64,000 nucleotides of DNA from DATJSN01 sp035504095 (GCA_035504095.1 DATJSN010000001.1:55100-119099), one strand, 5' to 3'; counted from the stretch's first letter, positions 26,219 to 35,375 are shown. Notes: generated by a model not told the origin, from the sequence alone. Translations and numbers: made by a program.

Positions 26219-26914
26219 TTATGTATCGGGTGAATTGCGAATGGCGAATCTAAGAAGTTCAGCGCTGTTTTTAAAGTTCAATTTTTCTTTAATGTGTTCA
26301 CGATGAGCTTCGATGGTTTTGATGCTCAGGCATAACTTGTCGGCGATCTGTTTGACGTTGTTACCGGCTCCAATCATGCGAAAAATTTCCAGTTCACGAT
26401 CGGTCAACCGGTCCATTGGCAGTCCGCGGTCGCGTTTTTTGCCGGCAACCATCCGCTGCAGAAGCACAGCGTTCATTTTGCTGCTGACATATACCTGACC
26501 TGACAGAACGGTGCGGACCGCGGTTAACAGTATTGGCGGCGCCTCCTGCTTCATCACATAACCACCAGCGCCAGCGCGCAGCGCCCGTTCAGCATATATT
26601 GACTCATCGTGCATGCTCACGACAAGCGCCGGCAGGTTGGGAAACTGTGATTTGAGTTCCTTTATTAACTCGATGCCATCGCTGTCTTTCAACGAAACGT
26701 CCACCATGACCAAATCGGGTTTTGCGCCGCGTATGGCACGAAGCGACTGAAAGGCATCTTCACCCTGGCCAACGACAATCAAATCCGCTTCATTGTTAAT
26801 CAATTGCGCCAATCCCTGGCGCACAATGGGGTGGTCATCGACAAGAAAAATTTTCCGCTTGCCGGCCAGAGATGGCGAGGATGACGAAACTGCAGGCGTT
26901 TTTGCTTTGCTCAT
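26219..26914 (-). CDS. NarL/FixJ-type response regulator
   Basis: This 231-residue protein has a receiver domain (about 20-140) with the acidic pair Asp26-Asp27 in FLVDDHP, the phosphoacceptor Asp72 in LVMVDVSLKD and a conserved Lys in the VMKQEAPP stretch. A LuxR-type helix-turn-helix follows (LTDRELEIFRMIGAG, then VKQIADKLCLSIKTIEAHR). It is expected to activate or repress target promoters after phosphorylation. The upstream part of the open frame overlaps the YceI-like gene, so ATG 26914, eight bases after that gene's stop, is preferred. The likely partner is the HisKA_3-type kinase encoded at 30923-32068 on the same strand, with three envelope genes between. Confidence 0.9.
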   Translation of the reverse strand: MSKAKTPAVSSSSPSLAGKRKIFLVDDHPIVRQGLAQLINNEADLIVVGQGEDAFQSLRAIRGAKPDLVMVDVSLKDSDGIELIKELKSQFPNLPALVVSMHDESIYAERALRAGAGGYVMKQEAPPILLTAVRTVLSGQVYVSSKMNAVLLQRMVAGKKRDRGLPMDRLTDRELEIFRMIGAGNNVKQIADKLCLSIKTIEAHREHIKEKLNFKNSAELLRFAIRNSPDT

Positions 26915-26921
26915 GATCGTC

Positions 26922-27830
26922 TCATTGTGTCTTGACGCTGGTATCCGGACAAGTAAAGTCCAGATCGAAAATGACGGATACCCGATTGTCAGCCTTAATA
27001 AGACCAAAAAACGCGGAAGGCGGAATAATTCCATAGTCACTCATGAGTACGTCGAATTTCGACCAGACATAAAAATGCCCATAAACATCCCGTTGCACAA
27101 ACATATTTGTCAAAAGTGATCGTTGCACGCCGGCGAGGGTCAGTTTTCCTAAGACGAGCAAATCCAATTCCGGCCGGCCGTTGGCATCCCACTGGATTTG
27201 AGCCCGCTTTAGCTGTTCGAAGATATAATCGATGGCGGGATTCCGCTGAGCATTCAAGGCATCATGTAAATCGTGGTCACGAGCGGCGTTATCACTGCGC
27301 AAAGACACGACCGGCAATGACAACGCACCGCTCGGCGGATCGTGCAACGTTGAGGTCGCTGGGAAATCGGCAGCAGCAATTGCAACCGATTTAGCGGCGT
27401 TGTTTCCCGCGGCGTCATCCTGGTTCGGAGCCTGAGGAAGATGATTGAACCAACTCTCGAGCTTAGAACCGGAAACAGCGAGGATCACCTGGCCCTGAAC
27501 CTGGGTGCTGCGGCTATACCATGAACCTATGGTCGCCGTGCCATTAAGTTCCACATAGCTGTCAGGACTTATCACAAAATGCAAAGGCGTTTTCTGGGCG
27601 TTGAAGTCGACCACCAACGGTTTGGAAACTTCCACCTGTGCACCCTGGGGTTGGGCGGGTGGATCGCTGCACGCCGGCAGTAACAGAGCGATCAACAGGC
27701 AGGGCAGACTCAGTCCGAAGGAGGCAAAACGTGGTTTACGTGGACGTTGTGGACAGCGGTGATTATCTGACGTGCAATCAACGCAAAACCGCGAATGACC
27801 GATTTCGGGCTGGAAAGTTCCTTGACTCAT
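26922..27830 (-). CDS. YceI-like lipoprotein candidate
   Basis: This 302-residue protein starts with a basic N-terminus (about 1-38), a hydrophobic run and LLLPACSDPP, a weak lipobox. It is therefore probably a lipoprotein or at least exported. The rest resembles the YceI lipocalin-like fold: YVELNGTATIGSWYSRSTQVQG, then QRNPAIDYIFEQLKRAQI, VLGKLTLAGVQRSL and VLMSDYGIIPPSAFFGLI. It is more divergent than its neighbour and carries a Pro/Ala-rich insert (about 135-175). YceI proteins bind long polyisoprenoids in the periplasm. The start overlaps the stop of the neighbouring YceI gene by four bases (ATGA), so they are coupled. Confidence 0.7.
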   Translation of the reverse strand: MSQGTFQPEIGHSRFCVDCTSDNHRCPQRPRKPRFASFGLSLPCLLIALLLPACSDPPAQPQGAQVEVSKPLVVDFNAQKTPLHFVISPDSYVELNGTATIGSWYSRSTQVQGQVILAVSGSKLESWFNHLPQAPNQDDAAGNNAAKSVAIAAADFPATSTLHDPPSGALSLPVVSLRSDNAARDHDLHDALNAQRNPAIDYIFEQLKRAQIQWDANGRPELDLLVLGKLTLAGVQRSLLTNMFVQRDVYGHFYVWSKFDVLMSDYGIIPPSAFFGLIKADNRVSVIFDLDFTCPDTSVKTQ

Positions 27831-28531
27831 TTTCCTGCATCAGATGCTGAAGTTGTCAGTTGCCAGGTCGCGGTCACGGTGATCGCGTCTCCGGATTTAA
27901 TTATGCCTAACATCGCCGTTGGAGGCTGCACGCCAAAGTCAGTCATTTTCAGGTTGGCGCTGGTGCTAATGGTCAAACTAGTATTATCCTGATGTGTTAT
28001 AGCAAGTTCCAGAGATGTTTTCTGCGCTACGCCATTAACCGTCAGATTGCCAGTGGTATCAAAAACAAAGACATTATTTTGGCCATTCGGGGCAGGTTTC
28101 AAGGTCGCTTTAGTCAGTTGATATGTAATCGTTGGATGCTGACTAGCATTCAGGGTGCCGTACATCGTGGAATCCATGCCCCCGCCTTCCGAGCTTTTGA
28201 GTGTGTAGACGGGGATGGTCAGTTGAATCGACTGCAGGCTTATGGGATTTGGGCCTGTGGTAGTCCATTCTCCCGACGTAGTCACATTGCCGCTGACTGT
28301 ATTGCCCTGGGCGGACCAATCGTGCAGTGTTGAGGTTCCTTTGATGGTGACATTGCCGGATGAAGCAGTGAATGTTGTGCCCTGCGGTGCGGACGCCGCA
28401 ATCGAGGCAGCGCCCGCAAATGTAATAACCAGGATAGCGAGTGCGGATACTCCAACTCCGCGCCAGGCCGCCACCTGACGGCCTGGCGAAGTAAGGAGGT
28501 GGTTGTGAAGAGCCTTAAACAAGAAACACAT
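27827..28531 (-). CDS. YceI-family periplasmic protein
   Basis: This 234-residue exported protein has an N-terminal hydrophobic signal (about 22-48, IAASAPQ cleavage region). The YceI barrel follows: TFTASSGNVTIKGTSTLHDW, MDSTMYGTLNASQHPTITY, then GNLTVNGVAQKTSLEL and MTDFGVQPPTAMLGIIKSGD. These are the family's conserved strands (STLHDW, the HP-I pair, the LTI.G strand, DFG..PP). Its expected role is binding a polyisoprenoid or lipid in the periplasm. It sits between the porin gene (13 bases upstream) and a second YceI-like gene that overlaps by four bases, so a single transcript is likely. Confidence 0.88.
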   Translation of the reverse strand: MCFLFKALHNHLLTSPGRQVAAWRGVGVSALAILVITFAGAASIAASAPQGTTFTASSGNVTIKGTSTLHDWSAQGNTVSGNVTTSGEWTTTGPNPISLQSIQLTIPVYTLKSSEGGGMDSTMYGTLNASQHPTITYQLTKATLKPAPNGQNNVFVFDTTGNLTVNGVAQKTSLELAITHQDNTSLTISTSANLKMTDFGVQPPTAMLGIIKSGDAITVTATWQLTTSASDAGK

Positions 28532-28544
28532 GTTCTGACTCCAT

Positions 28545-30206
28545 TTAAAAGCCGAAGGCGATCTCAGCAGTCACACCGCTGAAGCGTGGATTGTCGGAGG
28601 CGACAACACCGCTCACCATACCGGTGTCGGGGGCAAAGTTATAATACTGCTGATAGACGTACTCTACTTTGGTGAGAATACTCTTGGTCAGCCAGTAGCC
28701 GCCGCCAACCTGAACGCGTCCGACCCAGCCATTGGTGTCGACGCCATGAACAGCACCGGCATAAGCAAAACTATATTGTGCCGCCACATACAATGGAGCG
28801 GTGATATGGTAAGTCGCCATGGCCTGCCCATAAAGCCACCGTTCGTCGTAGGCGGAGTCCTGGGTCCATCCGACATTTCCATACATTTCCCACGGCCAGT
28901 GGTTCCAGGTTATATCACCCTGATAAGCCTGAACATCGAGTCCGGCTTCAGGTGTGATCTGGCCGCCATCATCACCGGCATTGAAAATGCCGTTATAAGG
29001 TTCGCCACTGCGTGTGGAGGCATACAGATCCGTGATCTGATTATCGGTAGCGAGATCTTCGGCGTTAGCAGTGCCTCCGAGGTCGCAATAGTATACGGAA
29101 GCCGATAGCCGTAAATCATTGCCGATATAGCCCCAAACTTTGCCGTGAACAGCAGGATTGCTGCCATAATCAAAGTAGCCGGTAGTAGTGCCGTTGCTAA
29201 ATCCAGCCAGCCAGTATATGGGACCTTTGACGGAGTAGAGTTCGAAACCGATTTGTTCTGCGCTGGGATCCACCACGGCGTTTCCAATCAATGGGTTAAG
29301 CTCAACGAAAGCGTTGTTCGACCGGTGGAAGTTTTGATCACCGAAGTCGATGTCAAATGCACCGGCTTTGAGATTGATATAGTTAAAGATATCTCCAATT
29401 GGACCGCCGGCGAAAGGAGGGGGCAATTGTTTAATGATCAAATAACCCTGGTCGCCATACGTCGTGCTGGGGTGCCCAACGCTGGATAGGTACAAATCGA
29501 AGAAGACATCCAATTTCCCGGGAATGGTTGCCAGAAAATCGAGATTGCCATAGGCCGTTTGGAAGCCCGGATCTAAACCAGGATACTCTACTGCGGGCAT
29601 TGGAGGAGTGTGATAAGCGGCTTGCTGGGTGAGTGCCTGATAACGGCCGACGGTTTGCACGCCTATGTAAAATCGCATGTCCCCGAGCTGGCCTATCTGC
29701 ATGTTCATATCAGGCCGAATGTGTGAGGGATTCTGGTTTTCGAAAGGCGAAAAATAGTTGATGCCAGTTGGAGGAGTAAACATGTTCTGAAACGTCTCGG
29801 AAATGTTATTATCGGTAGGATGTTCGGCAAGGTCCGCCGAAATCGTTTCGGAGTTGGACATGACCTCTTTGTAAATCGAATCAATGGCTTTGGCCTGGGC
29901 CTCGGCCGTGGCCTGAGCTGTGGCCTGGGATTCCGCTGTCGTGGCATTTTGCGTTTTTAGAACGGCGATCTGCTGTTCCAGGCTTGCCTCCGTAGCCTGG
30001 CTGGCGGCCTGGTCTTTTTTGAGAGCGGCCAACTGCTGCGCCATTGCCTGCATCTCGGCTTGTACTGCTGTGTTGCTGGTTGTTGTGGTGGTTGCGGCTG
30101 AAGTTGAGCTTGAATTTGCAGCGGCGGTATCGGCCCATAATGCCGGCACCGGCAAAGTTACGGCTGCAAGTGCGATACACATAGCCATTTTTTGTTTGAA
30201 TGTCAT
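28545..30206 (-). CDS. outer-membrane porin with N-terminal coiled coil
   Basis: This 553-residue protein has a signal peptide (MTFKQKMAMCIALAAVTLPVPALWADT), then a Ser/Thr/Ala-rich spacer. An Ala/Gln-rich predicted coiled coil follows (about 48-115, containing QAMAQQLAALKKDQAASQA). The rest alternates like a beta-barrel and ends in Phe (AEIAFGF), as expected for outer-membrane assembly. The overall pattern resembles planctomycete and delta-type porins that combine a periplasmic coiled coil with a barrel. Its substrate is unknown. A GAAAGGAACC site lies before the ATG. It is the first gene of the porin-YceI-YceI-regulator run, with a long upstream spacer where a promoter should lie. Confidence 0.8.
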   Translation of the reverse strand: MTFKQKMAMCIALAAVTLPVPALWADTAAANSSSTSAATTTTTSNTAVQAEMQAMAQQLAALKKDQAASQATEASLEQQIAVLKTQNATTAESQATAQATAEAQAKAIDSIYKEVMSNSETISADLAEHPTDNNISETFQNMFTPPTGINYFSPFENQNPSHIRPDMNMQIGQLGDMRFYIGVQTVGRYQALTQQAAYHTPPMPAVEYPGLDPGFQTAYGNLDFLATIPGKLDVFFDLYLSSVGHPSTTYGDQGYLIIKQLPPPFAGGPIGDIFNYINLKAGAFDIDFGDQNFHRSNNAFVELNPLIGNAVVDPSAEQIGFELYSVKGPIYWLAGFSNGTTTGYFDYGSNPAVHGKVWGYIGNDLRLSASVYYCDLGGTANAEDLATDNQITDLYASTRSGEPYNGIFNAGDDGGQITPEAGLDVQAYQGDITWNHWPWEMYGNVGWTQDSAYDERWLYGQAMATYHITAPLYVAAQYSFAYAGAVHGVDTNGWVGRVQVGGGYWLTKSILTKVEYVYQQYYNFAPDTGMVSGVVASDNPRFSGVTAEIAFGF

Positions 30207-30922
30207 AATCTGGTTCCTTTCACTTCTTTAAAGGTCAACCGCCCGGGGGATGCACACGCATCGCCACATCACATCGAGCCAAGATTGTGAAACTTTTCAC
30301 ATACGATTTCATTAATTAGCACCTGCCATTCATTTAGTAATCCACAAGTACCGTTGAATCCCGGACAATGGCTGCTAGCCATGAAATTCAACTTAACCTG
30401 AGTGTTCTGATGGCTCGGTAACTGTTTCATGTAATATCTAATCGCATATTTGGGGCGATGCCGCGATGGGTGGGACCATGATTTAGATGTAAGAATTGTT
30501 CCAGCGCGACATCGGAGAATTACCTATGACGAGGAGACGGGGTACAGGCTATAGGCCACAGATTGAGAAAGAGGACAAGGGATAGGGAGATTACAAAAGC
30601 TTTCCCCAACGAGGATCAATGATGGTGCCGACGCCAAAGATATTTACCGATTTTGCTTTACGTTGGGCTGAGTGTCCGGCATTTGGTTGTGTTGAATGTT
30701 TGCGATGCGAGCGCCCGCGGGAGTGAAGCGCCCTGTGGGGGAGGGTTTTAATGACGCCGGAGCCATGCAGTGCATGGGATGGTCGGCGCCGAATAAAATG
30801 GACCTTTTTTGCCATAAGGCGCACGCCATTTCTCTCGAACACTATTGAATTATCGCATGAAGATAACGGCAGGTTTATCAGAGGGGGCCACGCTTGGGGC
30901 GTAGGTTATTTCCCGATGCGGC
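30207..30922. other. 716-base spacer between porin and histidine kinase genes
   Basis: No convincing gene is present; the longest open frame (30591-30842, minus strand) has odd composition and no ribosome-binding site. The stretch should hold the promoter for the porin group, near 30230-30420, but no clear sigma-70 hexamer pair stands out. A perfect seven-base-arm palindrome, CCATGCA-G-TGCATGG, lies at 30763-30777. A GGGATAGGGAGA-type repeat lies near 30575-30590. A regulatory role for the palindrome is possible but unsupported. Confidence 0.5.
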
Positions 30923-32068
30923 CTAGCCTTTTCGGCCCAGACGGAACGAATGCTCGCGGCCAATCGTGCAGGTCACCATGGAGCCTCCGCCTTTGCGGGG
31001 CATGACCGCAAAGGTTCCGCCGATGACCCTGGCTCGATAATGCATGGTCTGAAGTCCCATACCCGCCGCGGGCGGTTTGTTTCGCCCGCTGTCTGCAGGT
31101 CCCTGCCTGACACTATCGGCCGCTGCTTCGGACATTCCCTTTCCGTTATCAGCTACGGAAAGGACAATGAATCCGCTATTTTCGGTCAGATTGATCTGGA
31201 CATCACTGGCTTTGCCGTGCCGTATGGCATTGCTTACGGCCTCCTGAGCGATACGATAAAGATGCGTCGCTGCTGCGTCGCCGCGCACCCGGACCTTGCG
31301 GTCCCATTGAAAGGTGCAGCTTATGCTGAACGATTCGGTGACTTTGACCGCCAGATTTTCCAACGCCGCGGACAGCCCGCCGGCTTTGAGATCGACGGGA
31401 TTAAGTCCATGGGCCAATCGACGAGCCTGACCGGCCGCTTCGCGGACCATTGCAGCCAGTTTCGCCATCGACTCTTTATCCGAATCGGCAGGCAGGTTTC
31501 GCGCGACGGCTTCTATACCGAAGGCGATGCCGATCAGGTCTTGGCATAGTCCATCGTGCAAATCCTGGCCGATGCGGCGCTGTTCATTGGCGGCGGCTTC
31601 CAGAATCTGTCGTTCCAACCGTCGTCGCCCTGTCAGATCGTGTATGATGCCGGTGAATAACCTCTGGTCCTTGAGCCTGACCTCACTGACCGACAGATGC
31701 ATGGGGAATGTCGTGCCGTTTTTATGGAGTCCGATCACTTCGCGGCCAATGCCAATGATCTTGGCCCGTCCGGTTCGACAATAATTGCGGATATAACCGT
31801 CATGTTCGCCGTGGAACGGCTCGGGCATCAGCCAGCTGACGTTTTTGCCTACGAGTTCGGCTGAGGAATATCCAAAGAGCTTTTCGGTGGCGGCGTTGGC
31901 GGATTGGATCATGCCGCGTTCGTCGATGGTGATGATCGCATCGGTCGCTGTATCCAATATCGCCTGGAGCAATTGCACACTTTGGTGGTGAACTTCTTCG
32001 GCTTTTTTACGTTTTGCAACGCTGTGGGAATCAGCCGGTCCCCGCTGAGTTTTTTTCAAAATCGGCAT
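30923..32068 (-). CDS. PAS-domain histidine kinase (HisKA_3/NarX-like type)
   Basis: This 381-residue kinase has a FixL-like PAS domain (about 33-150, FGYSSAELVGKNVSWLMPEP). A HisKA_3 dimerisation domain follows, with the phosphoacceptor His171 in GQDLHDGLCQDLIG. A HATPase_c domain comes last: YRIAQEAVSNAIRHGKA, then SVADNGKGM and GMGLQTMHYRA. No membrane segment is present, so it probably senses a cytoplasmic signal. The PAS domain contains candidate His residues, but haem binding cannot be judged. HisKA_3 kinases pair with NarL-type regulators, such as the one at 26219-26914. No ribosome-binding site is clear. An SDR gene lies just upstream on the same strand. Confidence 0.9.
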   Translation of the reverse strand: MPILKKTQRGPADSHSVAKRKKAEEVHHQSVQLLQAILDTATDAIITIDERGMIQSANAATEKLFGYSSAELVGKNVSWLMPEPFHGEHDGYIRNYCRTGRAKIIGIGREVIGLHKNGTTFPMHLSVSEVRLKDQRLFTGIIHDLTGRRRLERQILEAAANEQRRIGQDLHDGLCQDLIGIAFGIEAVARNLPADSDKESMAKLAAMVREAAGQARRLAHGLNPVDLKAGGLSAALENLAVKVTESFSISCTFQWDRKVRVRGDAAATHLYRIAQEAVSNAIRHGKASDVQINLTENSGFIVLSVADNGKGMSEAAADSVRQGPADSGRNKPPAAGMGLQTMHYRARVIGGTFAVMPRKGGGSMVTCTIGREHSFRLGRKG

Positions 32069-32137
32069 GTTTGGATTTTAACGAAGACCCTTTAGTGTGA
32101 CCAGTAAAGGCAATATTGTTTGCTCGTAAATCCCAGA

Positions 32138-32989
32138 TCATTTCTGAAAATCAGTGGCTAGCGTCACATCGCGCCAGGTTTCGATTTCTTTGCTTAGGGA
32201 ATTTATTTTTGTCGTCGCACGCTGGTAGGCCAGAGCGCCCAGCAACAGATGCAATGGCGGATTTTTGCTGGTGACCGCGTCAATAATGGCTTTGGCGCCG
32301 CGCGCCGGATCACCGGCCTGCACGCCTGCGTTTTCTTTTTGATAATTCAGCGTTTTTTCGGTGATCTGCTGATAATCCGGAAAACGCTTTTCAACCATCG
32401 CCAGCGACTCGCCGAGAAAGTCGGTGCGAAATGGGCCCGGTTCAACGATCGTGACGCCAATGCCCAGCGGGGCAACCTCCAGAGCCAAAGCTTCGGAGAG
32501 GCCTTCAATCGCGAACTTCGTGGCGTTGTAAATTCCCCAGCCGGGCAGTCCCACTAAACCGCCTATGGATGAGAGATTCACGATGTGCCCCCGGCGCTCG
32601 CGGCGCATGTGGGGCAGCACGGCACGGGTTACGCGTAACAGGCCAAAGACGTTGGTCTCAAAGATTCTGGTAATTTCGGCGTCGCTGGCGCCTTCGAGTG
32701 CACCAAGCAAACCATAACCGGCGTTATTAATTAATACATCGATCCGGCCGAACCGCTGGATTGCCGAATCGACGGTTGCCGCAATTTGGGTGGGGTTGTC
32801 GAGGTCCATGGCCGCAGTATGCAGGCGGTCCCCGGCATCCGCGAAAGCAGCCCGTACTTTTTCCGGCGACCGCGAAGTGGCCACGACGCAATCACCGCGA
32901 TCCAGCGCAGCGCGGACAAGCTCACGGCCAAATCCCTGGGAAGTCCCGGTGATAAACCATGTGCGGCTATTTGAATTGTCTGCTGGCAT
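32138..32989 (-). CDS. classical short-chain dehydrogenase/reductase
   Basis: This 283-residue Rossmann oxidoreductase has the cofactor loop TGTSQGFG, NNAGYG, the catalytic Ser in NLSSIGG, and Tyr and Lys in YNATK. The pattern PGPFRTDFLG after the active site is that of SDRs annotated as oxidoreductases acting on small ketones or aldehydes; the substrate cannot be inferred. AAAGGAG precedes the start at good distance. Its last 134 bases have a diverged second copy at 26062-26203. The gene lies 69 bases upstream of the histidine kinase gene on the same strand. Confidence 0.92.
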   Translation of the reverse strand: MPADNSNSRTWFITGTSQGFGRELVRAALDRGDCVVATSRSPEKVRAAFADAGDRLHTAAMDLDNPTQIAATVDSAIQRFGRIDVLINNAGYGLLGALEGASDAEITRIFETNVFGLLRVTRAVLPHMRRERRGHIVNLSSIGGLVGLPGWGIYNATKFAIEGLSEALALEVAPLGIGVTIVEPGPFRTDFLGESLAMVEKRFPDYQQITEKTLNYQKENAGVQAGDPARGAKAIIDAVTSKNPPLHLLLGALAYQRATTKINSLSKEIETWRDVTLATDFQK

Positions 32990-33033
32990 AAAAGCTCCTT
33001 TAAGACGAGATCATTCTACGCATTTTGAAGTTT

Positions 33034-33080
33034 TAACGCAGAGAACCCCGCGATTTTTAACCACTGATGACACGGATAGA
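33034..33080. repeat. degenerate intergenic repeat (CGCAGAG / ACCACTGATGACACGGAT type)
   Basis: This short stretch contains words often seen in dispersed intergenic boilerplate of large bacterial genomes (AACGCAGAGAACC, then AACCACTGATGACACGGATAG). It has no coding potential. It resembles in style the ACAGAG-rich elements at 22008-22040 and 62505-62549, but the match is loose. Confidence 0.35.
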
Positions 33081-33163
33081 ACTTCTCAGTGTTTTGTGTC
33101 ATTTCGTAGTCAATAACATTGTGTCCTTGAATCATTGTGGTGACAATATGCCTGAGAAATTTT

Positions 33164-33796
33164 ATGAACCCATTTTCGTGGATTAAATATTCGCTGCACC
33201 TTATCCGAGAGCGATATTTGCCATCTTACATCGTGATCAATTTGCTTTTTTATGGCTGCATCGCGCTGGGAATGGTCTTGATTATGGTTCTACCGAGTCT
33301 TCGGGGCTCGACACAGCAATCCGTGAAGGAGGCTTTAAATGGACCGGTTTTGGCTCCCGTGCAAAAAATTTACATCAGCGGCAATGTGGTTGCCGCCGCT
33401 GCAATTACGTTTGGAGTAAATCTGATTCTCGCGACAGCCATGGCGCTCTCGCTGCCGTCGCTGTTTATTCCATTTATTGGAATAGCTATCGGGATGTTAC
33501 GAGGGCTCTTTTGGGGGCTGGTATTTGGACCGGCGCCAAACGGCATGTTTGGCCTGCTGGCCACCCATTGGCCGGTGATGGTGCTGGAAGGGCAGGGGTA
33601 CGTGCTGGGGATGCTCGCCGTTTATATCCATGGAAAAGGGATACTGCGGCCGGCGAGCGTCGACGCGACGGGCTTTTGGCAGGGATACCGGCGCGGATTC
33701 GTTGAATCCATGCGCATGTATCCATTAATCGCGCTGGTGCTGGCGATCTCCGCCATCTACGAGGCGGCGGAGGTCATTTATCTAATGCATCATTGA
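33164..33796 (+). CDS. polytopic membrane protein, weakly SpoIIM-like
   Basis: This 210-residue protein has about five hydrophobic segments (about 20-45, 75-100, 105-135, 145-165, 182-205). The run LATHWPVMVLEGQGYVLGML resembles the conserved H....E.....G pattern of the SpoIIM/COG1300 family, whose members are membrane proteins of often unknown function. The resemblance is by eye only. ATG 33164 (MNPFSWIKY) is preferred to the GTG at 33137, since the family-like part begins there. It precedes the sigma-factor gene by 103 bases in the same direction, and co-expression is possible. Confidence 0.55.
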   Translation: MNPFSWIKYSLHLIRERYLPSYIVINLLFYGCIALGMVLIMVLPSLRGSTQQSVKEALNGPVLAPVQKIYISGNVVAAAAITFGVNLILATAMALSLPSLFIPFIGIAIGMLRGLFWGLVFGPAPNGMFGLLATHWPVMVLEGQGYVLGMLAVYIHGKGILRPASVDATGFWQGYRRGFVESMRMYPLIALVLAISAIYEAAEVIYLMHH

Positions 33797-33899
33797 TGAA
33801 CAAATATTCGCGATATCATAAAAACTATTTACGAAGATTTTGTCACACGTACCGGCCCGGAAACGACTAGTTTGCGGAGTCTTTGCTAAGGAGCCGGAT

Positions 33900-35375
33900 A
33901 TGACAACCATGCAACTGCCCAACACGCAAATAAGCGACGCCGAACTGGTGATCGGCTGCCGTAGCGGCAACCGTGAGGCCTTTGGCCATATTGTGCGGCG
34001 CTACCAAGGGATGGTCAGTGGGTTGATCTATGCCGACTGTGGGGACCTGGAACGCAGTGAAGATGTGGCTCAGGAAACGTTTATCTCTGCGTGGAGAAAT
34101 CTGGGCGAACTCCGCGAACCGGCGAAACTGGCCGGCTGGCTTTGTCGGATCGCACGAAACCGTCTGGTGGACCTGACACGAAATAACGCCCGCCATGAGG
34201 CTCTGATCGATCAAGTCGCGGAGCATCAGCGAACCACTACGGAGGCTTATCCGGAACAGGGCGTACTGTCGGATGAAGAAAAAGAATTGCTCTGGCGGAC
34301 GCTTTCGGCGATTCCGCAGCCATATCGCGAAACACTGGTGCTCTATTACCGCCAGGGACAATCCACCGCCGAAGTGGCGGCGGCGACGCAGACAACGGAG
34401 ATCACCGTTCGCCAGCGCTTGGGGCGCGGGCGGCAAATGCTGCGCGAACAGGTCAACGCCATGGTTGAACGGCAGATTTTGCGTTCGGCGCCGGGACCGG
34501 CATTTACGGTTGCGGTCGTGAGTGCATTGCCGGCGGCGATGGCTCCCACGGTAGCAGGCTTTGGCGCGGCGGCCAAAGGATCGGCGATGGCCAAGGGGAC
34601 TAGCTGGCTTTTTTTACTGACGGCGTGGATGGTTCCGATCCTGGCGCTTTTGACCATGGTCGCCGGAACGTGGCAAACCCTCCGCAACGCCAAGACGTCC
34701 GGATTGCGGCGGCTTTTCGGCTTCTGGTGGGTCATGATGTGGGTACTGGTCATAGGTTGGATAGTCGCATTCAACCTGCTGGTTGCACTGGGAGAATATC
34801 AGCATTGGAGTTACCAGGCTTTTGTAATCATGGAGTCGGCAATGGTCTGTCTTTACGGCGTGGCTGTTACCGGCCTGGCGGCGTGGCTTAAACTGGCCGC
34901 CCGAACCACATGGATAAGAGAAGGATTGCCCAATAATCCCGAACTGCTTCCAAGGCCGAAACTGGGATTCTGGATGCGGTTGCTGGTTTTCGCAGGTCCA
35001 ACTGCGGCGGGTTTATCATGGATGATTGAGATGGCGTTGCGAGCCGGAGACCATCTTTCGGCCGGCATTGTAGCAGCGGTCATCGGAGTCATTTGCCTGT
35101 TGAGCGCCTTTCAGAAGCGTGACCACAAGAAATGGCCCGATCCGGTACAGTCCATGGCGGGATATTTTTCATTGCTGGTTGTTGTGATGCTGGTGATGCT
35201 GAACTGGCGGTTGCGTATGTGGGTCGCAGGGCATGACGGCGTTTCCATCAGTCAGATACAGGGGGAGTTGCCGCTGTGGCCCATCAATTTATTTGCTGTT
35301 GTTTTGTTCGTCTGGATGGCGGCATTGATCAGGTTCACGAAGCGGCCGGGGCAGGAAGGAGGGAATAGGGAATAG
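33900..35375 (+). CDS. ECF sigma factor fused to a multi-pass membrane domain
   Basis: This 491-residue protein has an N-terminal ECF sigma factor: region 2 at about 12-95 (GNREAFGHIVRRYQGMV, then SEDVAQETFISAWRNL) and region 4 at about 122-190 (IPQPYRETLVLYYRQGQS, then ITVRQRLGRGRQML). An Ala/Gly-rich linker (about 195-235) leads to seven or so membrane helices (about 236-480). Most ECF factors are about 190 residues and held by a separate anti-sigma; here the membrane part is covalent and no anti-sigma gene is adjacent. AAGGAG seven bases upstream fixes ATG 33900. A GGAAAC and a GTC spaced 14 bases lie at 33859-33881, a weak hint of autoregulation. The last codons run into an intergenic repeat. 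Confidence 0.85.
   Translation: MTTMQLPNTQISDAELVIGCRSGNREAFGHIVRRYQGMVSGLIYADCGDLERSEDVAQETFISAWRNLGELREPAKLAGWLCRIARNRLVDLTRNNARHEALIDQVAEHQRTTTEAYPEQGVLSDEEKELLWRTLSAIPQPYRETLVLYYRQGQSTAEVAAATQTTEITVRQRLGRGRQMLREQVNAMVERQILRSAPGPAFTVAVVSALPAAMAPTVAGFGAAAKGSAMAKGTSWLFLLTAWMVPILALLTMVAGTWQTLRNAKTSGLRRLFGFWWVMMWVLVIGWIVAFNLLVALGEYQHWSYQAFVIMESAMVCLYGVAVTGLAAWLKLAARTTWIREGLPNNPELLPRPKLGFWMRLLVFAGPTAAGLSWMIEMALRAGDHLSAGIVAAVIGVICLLSAFQKRDHKKWPDPVQSMAGYFSLLVVVMLVMLNWRLRMWVAGHDGVSISQIQGELPLWPINLFAVVLFVWMAALIRFTKRPGQEGGNRE

Noticed and set aside
30591..30842. 83-residue minus-strand open frame in the porin-kinase spacer
   Set aside because: The composition is odd (Arg/His-rich), there is no ribosome-binding site and no recognisable domain, and it lies in a repeat-containing spacer.
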